This document shows positions 25,662-35,392 of a DNA stretch of 64,000 nt, piece by piece. Position 1 is the stretch's first letter, and each line of letters opens with the position of its first letter. The notes under the pieces were generated by a model. The model worked only from the letters and a program-made list of their open reading frames with translations, searched no databases and was not told where the DNA came from. The stretch covers positions 1 to 64,000 of the forward strand of contig VFGV01000005.1 in assembly GCA_009392275.1 (NCBI GenBank), in the 5' to 3' direction. The DNA is from SAR202 cluster bacterium (GTDB taxonomy: Bacteria > Chloroflexota > Dehalococcoidia > Lucifugimonadales > UBA2962). The translations under genes were made by a program, and so were the position numbers.

Positions 25662-28316
25662 ATGATTTCAATCAATTATAAAAAACATATTTTAAGTAAT
25701 GGCCTAGAAGTCCTGTTACACAAAGATTCTTCAGTTCCATTCGTTGCAGTCAACATTTGGTACCACGTTGGAAGTAAAAATGAAAAACCTGGCAAAACCG
25801 GATTTGCGCATCTTTTCGAACATGTAATGTTCGAGGGTTCAAAAAATCATAACAAGAGTTATTTTGAACCATTGGAAAAGATAGGTGCGTCTATTAACGG
25901 ATCTACAAATGCCGATAGGACAAATTATTGGGTTAATCTTCCTTCTAATTATCTTGAACTAGCTCTTTGGCTTGAATCGGATCGTATGGGATTCCTCTTG
26001 GATGCATTAGATCAGACCCGATTTGATATACAACGAGAGGTCGTTAAAAATGAACGCAGACAAAGCTACGAAAATCGTCCATATGGAAAAGCTTATTTAA
26101 TGCTACAACCAGAAGTTTTCCCAGCTCCTCACCCATACAACTGGCCGACAATTGGTAGTCAAGAAGACCTGGATAACGCAAGTCTCGAAGATGTACAGAA
26201 CTTTTTCCGGAAATTCTACGTCCCCTCTAATGCAAGCTTATCGATAGCAGGCGACATAGATTTCGATTCAGCTATTAATCTTGTGGAGAAAACATTTGGA
26301 AACTTGGCTCCTGGCACACCAATTAGTCGCATGCATAACATGAATTCACCCTTGTCTGGGACTACCTCTTTAGTGACCGCTGATAACGTTCAGTTGGAAC
26401 GAATATACTACACTTGGCCTACAACCTCCGCATTCGATAAACATGAACCATCACTGGATTTGCTTGCAATCATACTTGGACAGGGTAAAAGCTCAAGGTT
26501 ACACAGAAAATTAGTACATGACACGGAGATCGCCAAAGATGTATCTGTAGCTTCGTATGCTCAAGAAATCTCGGGGGAATTTATCATTCAAGCCACTACC
26601 TCACCAAACAAAACCACTGATGAAATTGCAACATCACTAATGAACGAAATCAATATAATAGCGAATACCATTCCAGAGGAATCAGAAATGGAATTTGCGC
26701 TTAACCAGATAAGATCGCAATTTGTAAGAGGCCTGGAAAAGTTAGGTGGGTTTGGTGGTGTTGCAGATCAATTAAATTACTTTAACGTTATCGGAAATAA
26801 CCCTGACCTGATAAGTGATCATATAAATAAATATGAATCCGTAACTGCAAAAGATGTTTCAAATGCCGCGCAACAGTTTCTCGGTGACACAAAAGTTGAA
26901 CTTAGGGTCATACCTATTAAGAATTTAAAAGAAGCTGAATCTTCATTCAACCGATCCGAAATGCCTTTACCAACAAAGGAATCTTCATTTATTGCGCCAA
27001 CTCCGAGCAGATTAGAACTACAAAATGGTTTACAAATATTGAGTATTCAAAGATTAAAACTACCCATGGTTGCTTTTGGTTTATACCTACCGTTTGGATC
27101 TGTAGATGACCCTAAAGGCTTGCCTGGTTTAGTTAACTATACAGTTTCAATGCTACAAGAAGGAACTTCAAAACATACAAGTAAAGAAATCGCTGAAATA
27201 CTTGAGCACAAAGGAGCCAACATATCAGTTCATGTCAGAGAAAATGGAACGATCATCTGGGCTGAATGTCTGCAAAGTTCACTAGATACAATATTTGAAA
27301 TATTTTCAGAAATAATATTAGATCCTGCGTTTCCAAAAGATGATATGGAGCGCATTAGAAGACAAAAACTAACTGACCTGTCCCGGATTAGTGACGACGC
27401 AAATGCTATTGCAGCACGAGCAGCTAAAAGCCTGCTTTACGGCCTAGACAGCCCTCTGGGTCATCCGATATATGGCGATGAAAAATCTATATCAAAAGTT
27501 AGTAGAGAAGATTTAATGGCATGTCATAAATCTTTATTCGGGCCTAAAGGGTCTGTATTGTTGACTGCGGGAGATTTCGACACAGATTATATGGTAACCA
27601 TAACAAAAGATTTATTTGGTAGCTGGAGATCCAAATCAACTAAACCTGCAAACAAAAATTTGCATTCGGTTAATAGAAACAACAAAGGGAAAATCTACCT
27701 CATAAATAAAGCCGGAGCTCCTCAATCCGTTATTATGGTAGGAAAGGCCATGGTAGAAAGATCAGATCCCGATTTCTTACCTTTAACAATTTTTAATCAA
27801 ATTATAGGTGGTGAATTCTCGTCAAGGCTAAATTCAAATTTAAGGCAGGATAAAGGCTATAGTTATGGATACATGTCATCAATCAAATGGCTTAATGGCC
27901 CTTCTCCATTTTTCGCTGGAGGAGCTGTACAAACTGAAGTCACTCGAGAAGCCATAATTGAGACTTTTAATGAACTTTCAGACATACGTGATAAAAAACC
28001 CATAACGGAAATAGAGTTTAATGACGCCATTAACAACATATTGAGGGGATTGCCGTCTAACTTCGAAACGATCAATCAGCTGATCGATCAAATGTCTAAT
28101 ATTGCTTTGTATCAATTACCAGATGATTATTATGCTTCATATCCATCAGAACTTTTGAAAGTAAAAATTAAAGATGTTCAACGAGTAGCGTATGAATATA
28201 TGGATCAGGGGCCAGATTTAATTTTGATAATTGGAGACATGTCTCAATTAGATTCAAAATTAAATAACCTTGGATATGAAATAGTACATGCAGATAGCGA
28301 AGGTAGGCCCTTATAA
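25662..28316 (+). CDS. M16 zinc peptidase, fused double domain
   Basis: An 884-residue fusion of two M16 halves, each with a catalytic-type and a C-terminal M16 domain. The first half carries the inverted zinc motif HLFEH (H50, E53, H54) and the downstream Glu in VVKNERRQSYENRPYG. The second half (from about residue 450, SRLELQNGLQILSIQRLKLP) lacks HxxEH and is the inactive structural partner. No signal peptide is seen at the ATG, so it is cytoplasmic or uses a non-classical route. Such clam-shell enzymes degrade short unfolded peptides. Its promoter is the extended -10 site upstream. Confidence 0.93.
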   Translation: MISINYKKHILSNGLEVLLHKDSSVPFVAVNIWYHVGSKNEKPGKTGFAHLFEHVMFEGSKNHNKSYFEPLEKIGASINGSTNADRTNYWVNLPSNYLELALWLESDRMGFLLDALDQTRFDIQREVVKNERRQSYENRPYGKAYLMLQPEVFPAPHPYNWPTIGSQEDLDNASLEDVQNFFRKFYVPSNASLSIAGDIDFDSAINLVEKTFGNLAPGTPISRMHNMNSPLSGTTSLVTADNVQLERIYYTWPTTSAFDKHEPSLDLLAIILGQGKSSRLHRKLVHDTEIAKDVSVASYAQEISGEFIIQATTSPNKTTDEIATSLMNEINIIANTIPEESEMEFALNQIRSQFVRGLEKLGGFGGVADQLNYFNVIGNNPDLISDHINKYESVTAKDVSNAAQQFLGDTKVELRVIPIKNLKEAESSFNRSEMPLPTKESSFIAPTPSRLELQNGLQILSIQRLKLPMVAFGLYLPFGSVDDPKGLPGLVNYTVSMLQEGTSKHTSKEIAEILEHKGANISVHVRENGTIIWAECLQSSLDTIFEIFSEIILDPAFPKDDMERIRRQKLTDLSRISDDANAIAARAAKSLLYGLDSPLGHPIYGDEKSISKVSREDLMACHKSLFGPKGSVLLTAGDFDTDYMVTITKDLFGSWRSKSTKPANKNLHSVNRNNKGKIYLINKAGAPQSVIMVGKAMVERSDPDFLPLTIFNQIIGGEFSSRLNSNLRQDKGYSYGYMSSIKWLNGPSPFFAGGAVQTEVTREAIIETFNELSDIRDKKPITEIEFNDAINNILRGLPSNFETINQLIDQMSNIALYQLPDDYYASYPSELLKVKIKDVQRVAYEYMDQGPDLILIIGDMSQLDSKLNNLGYEIVHADSEGRPL

Positions 28317-28340
28317 TATCAATTCTTACACAGTTAAAAC

Positions 28341-29123
28341 ATGCAAGATAACCACTTAAAACTTAAAGATAAAATTGTACTAATTACAAATGCTGCAAGC
28401 GAATCAGGAACCCATACCGCCTTGTATTGTGCTACACAAGGAGCTTCTTTAACATTAAACTTTTCTAATAAAACCGATGAGTCTTTAAAATCAAAAATAC
28501 TTTCGATAACCAAACGGGTTTCATTTACAAATTTTGATGTTTCAATTTATGCAGATGGTGAGAGTTTGGTTTCTGAAACAATTGATAAGTATGGAAAATT
28601 GGATTCTTTAATTAACACTCCTGATAGTGGTATTACTGCATCTATTGAAGATATTAAACCTGATGAATTCTACGATTCTGTTCGTCATGACTTAAAATCA
28701 ACCTTTGTAATGACAAAATTCGCATGTAAAGTGATGCGAACTCAGAGATTTGGGAATATTACAAATATGATCTCAGATGCAGGGTTAGGCATAGAAAATC
28801 TTATAAGTAGCTCTGCCACTTCAGAAGGAATAATTGGAATGACCAGAACTGTATCCCGGGATATGGCGAAGTACGGCGTAATATGCAATGCAATATGTGT
28901 TAGTGACTTTGTATCCGCTTCGGTCTTAGCGGCCAGCTTCTCTCTTAATGCAATGCAGTCAATTAGCGGTCGTACATTTGGAACCAAAGATGGTTCAATA
29001 TTTATATACCAAGAACCGAGACCTATAGATACGATTTCTAAATGGGGTGGATTTGAATTAGAGGAATTACATTCAATAATTCCAAAAACAATCGATAAAA
29101 CATTAAGCGGTACTGAAATATGA
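28341..29123 (+). CDS. Degenerate short-chain dehydrogenase (probably non-catalytic)
   Basis: A 260-residue SDR-fold protein that has lost the enzyme signature. The cofactor motif TGxxxGxG reads TNAASESG (residues 16-23), the NNAG block reads NTPD, and the YxxxK pair is replaced by S157 and S161. The rest of the fold aligns with the next gene, including the C-terminal W...LEEL...IIP extension. It overlaps that gene by ATGA, so the two are translationally coupled. A heterodimer of an inactive and an active SDR is the simplest reading; a structural or regulatory role alone is possible. Confidence 0.8.
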   Translation: MQDNHLKLKDKIVLITNAASESGTHTALYCATQGASLTLNFSNKTDESLKSKILSITKRVSFTNFDVSIYADGESLVSETIDKYGKLDSLINTPDSGITASIEDIKPDEFYDSVRHDLKSTFVMTKFACKVMRTQRFGNITNMISDAGLGIENLISSSATSEGIIGMTRTVSRDMAKYGVICNAICVSDFVSASVLAASFSLNAMQSISGRTFGTKDGSIFIYQEPRPIDTISKWGGFELEELHSIIPKTIDKTLSGTEI

Positions 29124-30034
29124 GACTCAAAGGAAAAATAGCACTTGTCACAGGAGCCGGTGGTGGAATTGGTAGTGGAGTGGCTGAGTTAATGGCAAAA
29201 CAAGGTGCAAGTGTGATTGTAAATGATGCTGGTAGTAATCTTGACGGAACGGGAACATCTCGGAAATCAGCCGATTTAGTGGTGGAAAAAATAAACAAAA
29301 CTGGTGGAGTTGCAATCCCGAATTACGAATCTATAGATAACTACAGTGCATGTAATCAAATTATTAAATCTGCTTTGAATGAATTCGGTAAGCTGGACAT
29401 AATTTGTCATACAGCAGGAATACTAAGAGATAGAATGATTTTTAACATGACAGAAGACGAATGGGATCGGGTTATACAAGTCCATCTGCACGGTGCATTT
29501 AACATTATAAAAAATGCCTTACCTCACATGATTAGTCAAAAATATGGTCGCATCGTTCTGCTAGCTTCTATATCTGGTTTAAGATCAACTGGACAAGCCA
29601 ATTATGCCTCGGCAAAAGAAGCAATGGTTGGTATTGCAAGATCCAGTTCTCTAGAGTTAAAAAAATATGGAATAACAGTTAATGCGGTGTATCCTGGAGG
29701 TTATACAAGGATGGTTGCAAGCATACCTGACTCATCAAAAGACGTCAGACAGGATATGACCGGAGCAGCAAAACTTCTTGGCAATGCAATGCCGGAAGAA
29801 TCTTTAGACCCATATAATAATGCAGCAAAAATTGTTTACTTATGCACCAAAAATGCCAGTAATATATCTGGGCAAGTAATTGAGACACAAGGTTGGGACA
29901 TGTCTCTATACTCCAGTAGAATTCCAACAAGACATATATATTCTGATAAACAATGGACCTTAAATGAACTTGAGAATTTAGTGCCTCGTGCTTTAGGAAA
30001 ACCCGAACCTGACCTAACCGTCAAACTAAAGTAA
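29120..30034 (+). CDS. Short-chain dehydrogenase, MFE-2 hydroxyacyl-CoA dehydrogenase-like
   Basis: The 304-residue SDR is complete: TGAGGGIG (11-18) for NAD(P), AGILRD in place of NNAG, and the catalytic S150, Y162 and K166 (NYASAKEA). The stretch VIVNDAGSNLDGTG and MTEDEWDRVIQVHLHGAF are typical of the hydroxyacyl-CoA dehydrogenase part of peroxisomal multifunctional enzyme type 2 and its bacterial relatives. The substrate is probably a 3-hydroxyacyl-CoA or a steroid-like alcohol. It shares a C-terminal extension with the inactive SDR immediately upstream, which suggests a common complex. Confidence 0.88.
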   Translation: MRLKGKIALVTGAGGGIGSGVAELMAKQGASVIVNDAGSNLDGTGTSRKSADLVVEKINKTGGVAIPNYESIDNYSACNQIIKSALNEFGKLDIICHTAGILRDRMIFNMTEDEWDRVIQVHLHGAFNIIKNALPHMISQKYGRIVLLASISGLRSTGQANYASAKEAMVGIARSSSLELKKYGITVNAVYPGGYTRMVASIPDSSKDVRQDMTGAAKLLGNAMPEESLDPYNNAAKIVYLCTKNASNISGQVIETQGWDMSLYSSRIPTRHIYSDKQWTLNELENLVPRALGKPEPDLTVKLK

Positions 30035-30156
30035 AACTGAAACATTACCGCTGAATTTATTGAAAATATAATATATATCCATTGTCCTGGTAATTAACGA
30101 TGTGTATCGTAACTATGTAGATCGTTATTCAATATACAAAAGGTAGATGAATTAAT

Positions 30157-30759
30157 ATGAATTGGCTAGATATTGTTTTTATTTTGGTGTCAATAGCAGC
30201 GATCTTTTATGGATTTAAGACTGGGCTGTTTAGTGCGGTGTTTATTTTCGCCGGAATAGTAATTGGCTGGCAAATCGCTGGTCACTACTCAGACAATATC
30301 GGTTCAGCTCTGTCCAGCTCAATATCAAGCGACAGAACGGTATCAGTTATATCTTACGTAGTTATCATGATGTTCGCTGTCGTGATAGCAAAACTAGCTT
30401 CAAACCTTATTAAGCCACTAATATCACTAGCAAGTTTTGGAATCTCATCTCTTATAGATAAACTAGGAGGACTAGTCGTTGGGGTTGTGTTAGCCGGGTT
30501 TATCTGTGGTGCAATTATTATGGGTATGACTAGAGTCGCTTACAGTTTCGAAATCCCAGATTTTGCCGGAGATTCAGCTCTAGAAATTTTAAAACTTGAC
30601 TCTTTCGATGCTAACGAGTCGTTGAATAGCCTTTTAAGAGGTTCAAGTTTTGTGAGAACTTTCGTGAAAGTAGTGGAAAATATACCAGCAGACGCCATAG
30701 GATTTGTACCTGATGATTATGACATCTCAGTAAAGATGTTAAGTGAGAAAATAGAGTAA
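30157..30759 (+). CDS. cvpA: CvpA family membrane protein
   Basis: The 200-residue protein has four hydrophobic segments (about residues 5-20, 24-45, 62-85 and 105-125) and the CvpA opening MNWLDIVFILVSIAAIFYGFKTGL. CvpA proteins are small inner-membrane proteins known from colicin V production and cell-envelope maintenance; their biochemical role is unclear. The C-terminal third is soluble, ending with EKIE. It sits 32 bp before the HNH gene on the same strand. Confidence 0.85.
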   Translation: MNWLDIVFILVSIAAIFYGFKTGLFSAVFIFAGIVIGWQIAGHYSDNIGSALSSSISSDRTVSVISYVVIMMFAVVIAKLASNLIKPLISLASFGISSLIDKLGGLVVGVVLAGFICGAIIMGMTRVAYSFEIPDFAGDSALEILKLDSFDANESLNSLLRGSSFVRTFVKVVENIPADAIGFVPDDYDISVKMLSEKIE

Positions 30760-30790
30760 ATTAAACTACAATAACTAACATAAAATTTGA

Positions 30791-31315
30791 ATGATGCTGA
30801 ACAATCCAGTCTTAATATTGAATCAAAATTATCAGCCGCTAAATATTTGTAACACAAAAAGAGCACTTGTATTATTGGACCTTGGTAAAGCAGAGTTAAT
30901 GCAGGACGCAGTCGGTCATATCAACACAGTTTCTAAAGCATTTAAACTACCATCAATAATAAGACTATATCGCATGGTTAAAATTCCCATAGATGTTAGA
31001 AGGCTTTCTAGAATTGGAGTATTTGTTAGGGACAATCACACCTGCCAGTATTGCGGAACTTACTCAAAAACATTGACTTTAGATCATGTTATACCTAGAT
31101 CTAAAGGTGGACAGCATGAATGGAACAATGTGGTTTCAGCATGTAGTAGTTGCAACCATAAAAAGGCAGGAAGAAATCCTTCAGAAGCAAAAATGAACCT
31201 CATTAGAGAGCCCTATGCTCCTAGGCCTAATCCGTTCTATCTAGTTGAAAGAGGTGCTATTTTGTCAGAATGGAAACCATTTATACCTTGGCTAGTCTCC
31301 CAAACAAGCGATTAG
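30791..31315 (+). CDS. HNH endonuclease
   Basis: A 174-residue protein with an N-terminal conserved module (VLILNQNYQPLNICNTKRAL) and a central HNH nuclease. CQYCG and CSSCNHKK provide the zinc ligands, and LTLDHVIPRSKGG holds the catalytic His. The WNN segment completes the motif. This stand-alone HNH family is widespread in Chloroflexota, Actinobacteria and Cyanobacteria. Its physiological role is not established. No methyltransferase or phage gene accompanies it, so a restriction role is not supported here. Confidence 0.88.
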   Translation: MMLNNPVLILNQNYQPLNICNTKRALVLLDLGKAELMQDAVGHINTVSKAFKLPSIIRLYRMVKIPIDVRRLSRIGVFVRDNHTCQYCGTYSKTLTLDHVIPRSKGGQHEWNNVVSACSSCNHKKAGRNPSEAKMNLIREPYAPRPNPFYLVERGAILSEWKPFIPWLVSQTSD

Positions 31316-31371
31316 TCTTAATAATTTTTACTCGTGTTACGGAATTCAGTATTACTAGTTTTGCATGCTTA

Positions 31372-32400
31372 TTAGGTTAAACTTGGCATACTCAACATCA
31401 ATTGCTCAAACGTCAAAGAGGGATTAAAGTTTTTCTGCAGCTTTACCATTGTACTGTTCAATATACGTAAAGTTTGAGCACATTTTGTAGATCCATAGCG
31501 ATCTGCAAAATATGAAATCTTATCAACACGAGACTGATTTATTATAGAGTTATTAATACCATAACTTGATATTAAAACATCTCTCCACCACTCTTGCCAC
31601 AAAGTTAGAATTGCTATTAAGGCATCTCGGTCTTTTAGATAACGTTTAGATAAAGAGCCACCATAAATAAAACGAGCATATGAATCAGCCTCTGCTAAAA
31701 ACTCAACCTCATCAAGCGCGTCTGATCTCCATTTTTTGTAATCCTCATCGTTTAACATTTTGACAGCTATTCCTGGTTTTCCATCACAAGTTTTTGAAAG
31801 CTCTTCTGCGGCAGTATCTTCTAACTGAAAATTCTGAATTAATCCTTTTTGTAATTCGAGCCTATTAACTTTTTTCAAGGATATTAGTTGAGTTCTGGAA
31901 ACAAGAGTCGGTAGAATTTTCTCAGGTACGGAAGATATCAAAATTATTACTACCTGCTCAGGCGGTTCTTCTAAGGTTTTAAGTAATGCATTTGATGCTT
32001 CTTCGCTCATGCGGTGGCTTTGCTCAATAATGTAAACTCTATATTTACCTTCATATGGCTTTAAATAACACTCTCTAATAATTTTTCTCACTTGATCTAT
32101 AGTGATCACAGTTCTCTTATTTCCATCACCATGTAAATATCCGTCAACGTCAATTGAGATAGTTTCGCAATCAGAATGGACTCTCCTAGAAATACGATTA
32201 CACTGAGAGCAAGTGCCACAGGGTGTTTGAGATGCGGTTTCACAATTTAGAGCTGATGCAATATAAAGAGCAACACATTTTTTACCAACACTATCGGGTC
32301 CTGATATCAAATAAGCATGCGAATTTTGACCGTTAGAAATGGCTGTAGATAATCTATCGAGGATCTTTTGATGACCAATTACAGTACTTGAATCAACCAT
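31372..32400 (-). CDS. holB: DNA polymerase III delta' subunit
   Basis: The clamp-loader delta' subunit, about 342 residues from the ATG at 32400 (MVDSSTVIGHQKILDRL). AAA+ features are the loop GPDSVGKK, a zinc module CGTCSQC with an earlier Cys, YIIEQSHRMSEEASNALLKTLEEPP, and the sensor region SRTQ. The P-loop ends in Lys where Thr/Ser would contact nucleotide, as expected for a delta' that does not hydrolyse ATP. A TTG at 32421, two bases after the lysA stop, is an alternative coupled start. It is the distal gene after lysA. Confidence 0.88.
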   Translation of the reverse strand: MVDSSTVIGHQKILDRLSTAISNGQNSHAYLISGPDSVGKKCVALYIASALNCETASQTPCGTCSQCNRISRRVHSDCETISIDVDGYLHGDGNKRTVITIDQVRKIIRECYLKPYEGKYRVYIIEQSHRMSEEASNALLKTLEEPPEQVVIILISSVPEKILPTLVSRTQLISLKKVNRLELQKGLIQNFQLEDTAAEELSKTCDGKPGIAVKMLNDEDYKKWRSDALDEVEFLAEADSYARFIYGGSLSKRYLKDRDALIAILTLWQEWWRDVLISSYGINNSIINQSRVDKISYFADRYGSTKCAQTLRILNSTMVKLQKNFNPSLTFEQLMLSMPSLT

Positions 32401-32423
32401 ATAAGCCCGAATCAGCAGCAATT

Positions 32424-33740
32424 TTATTCAAATTCATCACATCTCATTAAATCAGTATATGTTTCTCTTCTACGAATAACTTTAGATTTTCCATCAGACA
32501 CCATTACCACCGCTGGCCTAGGGTTTAAGTTGTAATTACTGGACATGGACATACCGTATGCACCTGATGCAGGTAAAACAATAAGATCACCACTATCACA
32601 TACCGGTAAATCTGCACTCGACGCTAAAATATCACCAGTCTCACAGTATTTCCCAACTACTCTCACCTCTTCTGTATGCTTTTCATTCAGCTTATTTGCA
32701 ACTATTACCTCATATTGTGAATCATAAAGAGCAGGCCTAATGTTATCTCCCATCCCACCATCTACTGAAATGTATTTTCGTAATCCTGGTATTTCTTTTA
32801 TTGCCCCTACTTTATAAATAGCAATACCTGCTCTTGCTACAATAGAGCGCCCTGGCTCAACCAAAAGACGTGGACTTGGAATATCAAATTCTTCGCAGCT
32901 CTCTGTCAAAGCCTTAACTATTGTTTCAGCATATTCGCCTATCTCTGGTGGTGACTTTTCATAAGTATATCCAACAGCGAATCCACCTCCTGGGCTAAAG
33001 TCACGCATATTAAATCCGTTTTTTATTAACGGATTTAAAAATTCAATCACACCCCTAATAGCTAAATCATATGGTTCCATTTCGAAAATTGGAGACCCCA
33101 AATGAAAATGAATGCCAGTCAAATCAAGGTTCTCACAAGTCAGAACATATTCAATTGCTTTTCTTGCATCGCCGGTTTCTATCGAAAATCCAAACTTTGT
33201 GTCGAGAATGCCTGTAGTAGTTTTTTTATGAGTATGCCCATCTATGCCTGGAGACAAACGAAGCATTATTTTTTGAACTTTATTACTATTAGATGCTAAC
33301 TCATTGATCATATCTATTTCATAGAAACTATCGGCAACAAACTGGCCAACACCATAATCAATCGCTTCATAGACTTCGCTATGGCTTTTATTGTTACCGT
33401 GGAAAAATATATCGTCTGCTGGGAAATCTACCGATGCAGCGACTGCTAATTCACCACCTGAAACAATATCTATACCTAATCCGTGTTCTATGGATAACTT
33501 TGCAATACTTGGATTCATGTATGCTTTTGAAGCATATAAAATCCTGCTGTTTGAATACCTTTCTGTGAATTCTTTGGTAAACAATTCTGCCATTGACCGA
33601 ATTGTCGATTCATCATACACATACAAAGGAGTCCCATGTTTCTCTGATAGCTCCACTAGATCACATCCGCCCACAATTAAGTGGCCATCAGAGTTAATTT
33701 CTGAATTCATGGGTAATATGTTTAATAATTTTGATTCCAT
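32424..33740 (-). CDS. lysA: Diaminopimelate decarboxylase
   Basis: The 438-residue fold-type III PLP enzyme makes lysine from meso-diaminopimelate. PLP lysine K72 lies in ILYASKAYMNP. Substrate and cofactor motifs include GIHFHLGSPI, SPGGGFAVGYTYE and LVEPGRSIVARAG. The catalytic Cys region CETGDILASS and the C-terminal GAYGMSMSSNYN (dimer active-site Tyr) are intact. It is followed by holB, 2-23 bp downstream depending on the start. The VOC gene lies upstream on the same strand after 25 bp. Confidence 0.96.
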   Translation of the reverse strand: MESKLLNILPMNSEINSDGHLIVGGCDLVELSEKHGTPLYVYDESTIRSMAELFTKEFTERYSNSRILYASKAYMNPSIAKLSIEHGLGIDIVSGGELAVAASVDFPADDIFFHGNNKSHSEVYEAIDYGVGQFVADSFYEIDMINELASNSNKVQKIMLRLSPGIDGHTHKKTTTGILDTKFGFSIETGDARKAIEYVLTCENLDLTGIHFHLGSPIFEMEPYDLAIRGVIEFLNPLIKNGFNMRDFSPGGGFAVGYTYEKSPPEIGEYAETIVKALTESCEEFDIPSPRLLVEPGRSIVARAGIAIYKVGAIKEIPGLRKYISVDGGMGDNIRPALYDSQYEVIVANKLNEKHTEEVRVVGKYCETGDILASSADLPVCDSGDLIVLPASGAYGMSMSSNYNLNPRPAVVMVSDGKSKVIRRRETYTDLMRCDEFE

Positions 33741-33765
33741 AACTACTCCAATTGATATACAAAAC

Positions 33766-34215
33766 TTAAGTTAATTTATTGATTGACAGATCTATCTGAG
33801 CTAACTCTATCCAATTTCCATCAACATCTTGTGCATAACTTAAAATTTTACCTGGTTCAGTTTCTGCTGGGTCATTCCATTTAATTCCACCAAACTCGAC
33901 AAGTCTGTCTAAGGTAGCATATATATCTTCAACTATTAAAGCTATATGTGAAGCTCCAGTGACATTTCTTTCGTGTGATTGGGCATCATCACTGCTTGGA
34001 ACAATGTATTGTAATAATTCAACGATGGTGCCATCAGCAATCTCCAATAAGGCTCCTTCCATTTCTACAGGTTCATATGCCACTACACGGGCGGCGGCTC
34101 CTCCCTTACTGTGAAACTTCCTTATTAGTTTCATTCCCAGACCATCTACATAGAATCTAACGGATCGATCTAAATCTTTTACAACGAATCCAGTATGCCA
34201 ATGTCCTAATATCAA
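33766..34215 (-). CDS. VOC / glyoxalase family protein
   Basis: A 149-residue vicinal-oxygen-chelate protein with two beta-alpha-beta-beta-beta modules. Likely metal ligands are the His in WHTGFVV, the Glu in IVELLQY, the His in ASHIALIV and the Glu in WIELAQI, the four-ligand pattern of metal-active VOC enzymes. Lactoylglutathione lyase, dioxygenase and epimerase are all possible. The start is TTG at 34215, supported by AGGAG seven bases upstream. It precedes lysA by 25 bp on the same strand, with no obvious functional link. Confidence 0.85.
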   Translation of the reverse strand: MILGHWHTGFVVKDLDRSVRFYVDGLGMKLIRKFHSKGGAAARVVAYEPVEMEGALLEIADGTIVELLQYIVPSSDDAQSHERNVTGASHIALIVEDIYATLDRLVEFGGIKWNDPAETEPGKILSYAQDVDGNWIELAQIDLSINKLT

Positions 34216-34372
34216 TTTAATCTCCTAAATTTATATTTTTATTAATCCGGTATGAAGATATATTACTAATATTGTCACTGCAACGATATCCGCATCTACA
34301 TTCATTTGAAAAATCCGGTATACTCGCTGAACCTTTAAAAGTTTAGCTCTAAAACTATATAAAAATATTCTA

Positions 34373-35356
34373 ATGAAAAAGATGAGAGCCGCGCACGCAA
34401 TAAAGCTAAAAACCATAATTTGTGAAGAGACCATAATCCCTGAACTAACTGAAAACATGGTTCTTGTTAAAACCAAGTTAGCTTCAATATGTGGAAGTGA
34501 TTTACATGTAGTAAATATGGGTTATACCGCATACGCATCAGATTTCCCCTTACCTTATGGAGCACCTGGCCATGAAGGTGTAGGAGTCGTAGCGGACAGC
34601 AGATCCCCACTTTTTAATATTGGAGAAACTGTATTAACGGTTCCTAATATATATTCATCTAAAACTTTCGCTGACTATCAAGTTATTGACCCCAAGTATC
34701 TGGTGAAGTTACCTCAAAACGGTAATGCAAACAAACTTATGATGGCTCAACAACTAGCGACTGTTGAATATTCTTGCAAATATATTGATGACATCAAAGG
34801 AAAAACGATCGTTGTAATTGGCCAAGGCTCAGCAGGATTATTTCACAATTTTATTTTGAAAAGGTATGGAGCAAAAAAAATCATTGCCATTGAGCCTATT
34901 GATCACAGACGAAAAATAGCTAAGGATTTTGGAGCCGATGTAACAGTCGATTTCACAGGTCAAAAAGCGACAAATGCAGTCTTAGATATAACAAATGGCA
35001 CAGGAGCGGACATCGTAATTGAAGCAGTTGGAAACACAGAAACGTTAAACCAAGCAATGACAATCTGTAAGCCAAAGGGCAGGGTTCAAAGTTTCGGTTT
35101 ACCTACTACTCTTAAGCCTATACCTTTCGACTGGAATACCTTTTTCTCAAAAAGATTAACTATAAATTCAAATTTTGGAAGTCAGGATGAAAAAGATTTG
35201 ACTTCAGTAAAAAAATCCATAGACCTTATTTACAAAAATGAAATCGACATGGATAAAATACTGTCTCACAAATACTCTATTGAAGAAATACAGTATGCTT
35301 TTGATTTTGCAGAAAAAAGAACAGATGGCATGGTTAAGATAACTATAACTTTTTAG
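34373..35356 (+). CDS. Zinc-dependent alcohol dehydrogenase family protein
   Basis: A 327-residue medium-chain dehydrogenase. Catalytic zinc residues are C40 (ICGSDLHV) and H67-E68 (GHEGVGVV). The Rossmann motif VIGQGSAGLF binds NAD(P). The four-Cys structural zinc lobe is absent, as in some sorbitol- and threonine-dehydrogenase-like branches. KPKGRVQSFG and the later FSKRLTINSNFGS are typical of the family. The substrate is unknown. It is divergent from the VOC gene. The ATG at 34373 has no clear ribosome site, and 34382 is an alternative. Confidence 0.85.
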   Translation: MKKMRAAHAIKLKTIICEETIIPELTENMVLVKTKLASICGSDLHVVNMGYTAYASDFPLPYGAPGHEGVGVVADSRSPLFNIGETVLTVPNIYSSKTFADYQVIDPKYLVKLPQNGNANKLMMAQQLATVEYSCKYIDDIKGKTIVVIGQGSAGLFHNFILKRYGAKKIIAIEPIDHRRKIAKDFGADVTVDFTGQKATNAVLDITNGTGADIVIEAVGNTETLNQAMTICKPKGRVQSFGLPTTLKPIPFDWNTFFSKRLTINSNFGSQDEKDLTSVKKSIDLIYKNEIDMDKILSHKYSIEEIQYAFDFAEKRTDGMVKITITF

Positions 35357-35392
35357 AAATTGCCTCACCAGTAAAATCAATTATGTTTGTTA

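Noticed and set aside
30791-31315. HNH protein as part of a restriction or phage system
   Set aside because: It is a widely conserved stand-alone HNH family next to cvpA. No methyltransferase, terminase or toxin genes are nearby.
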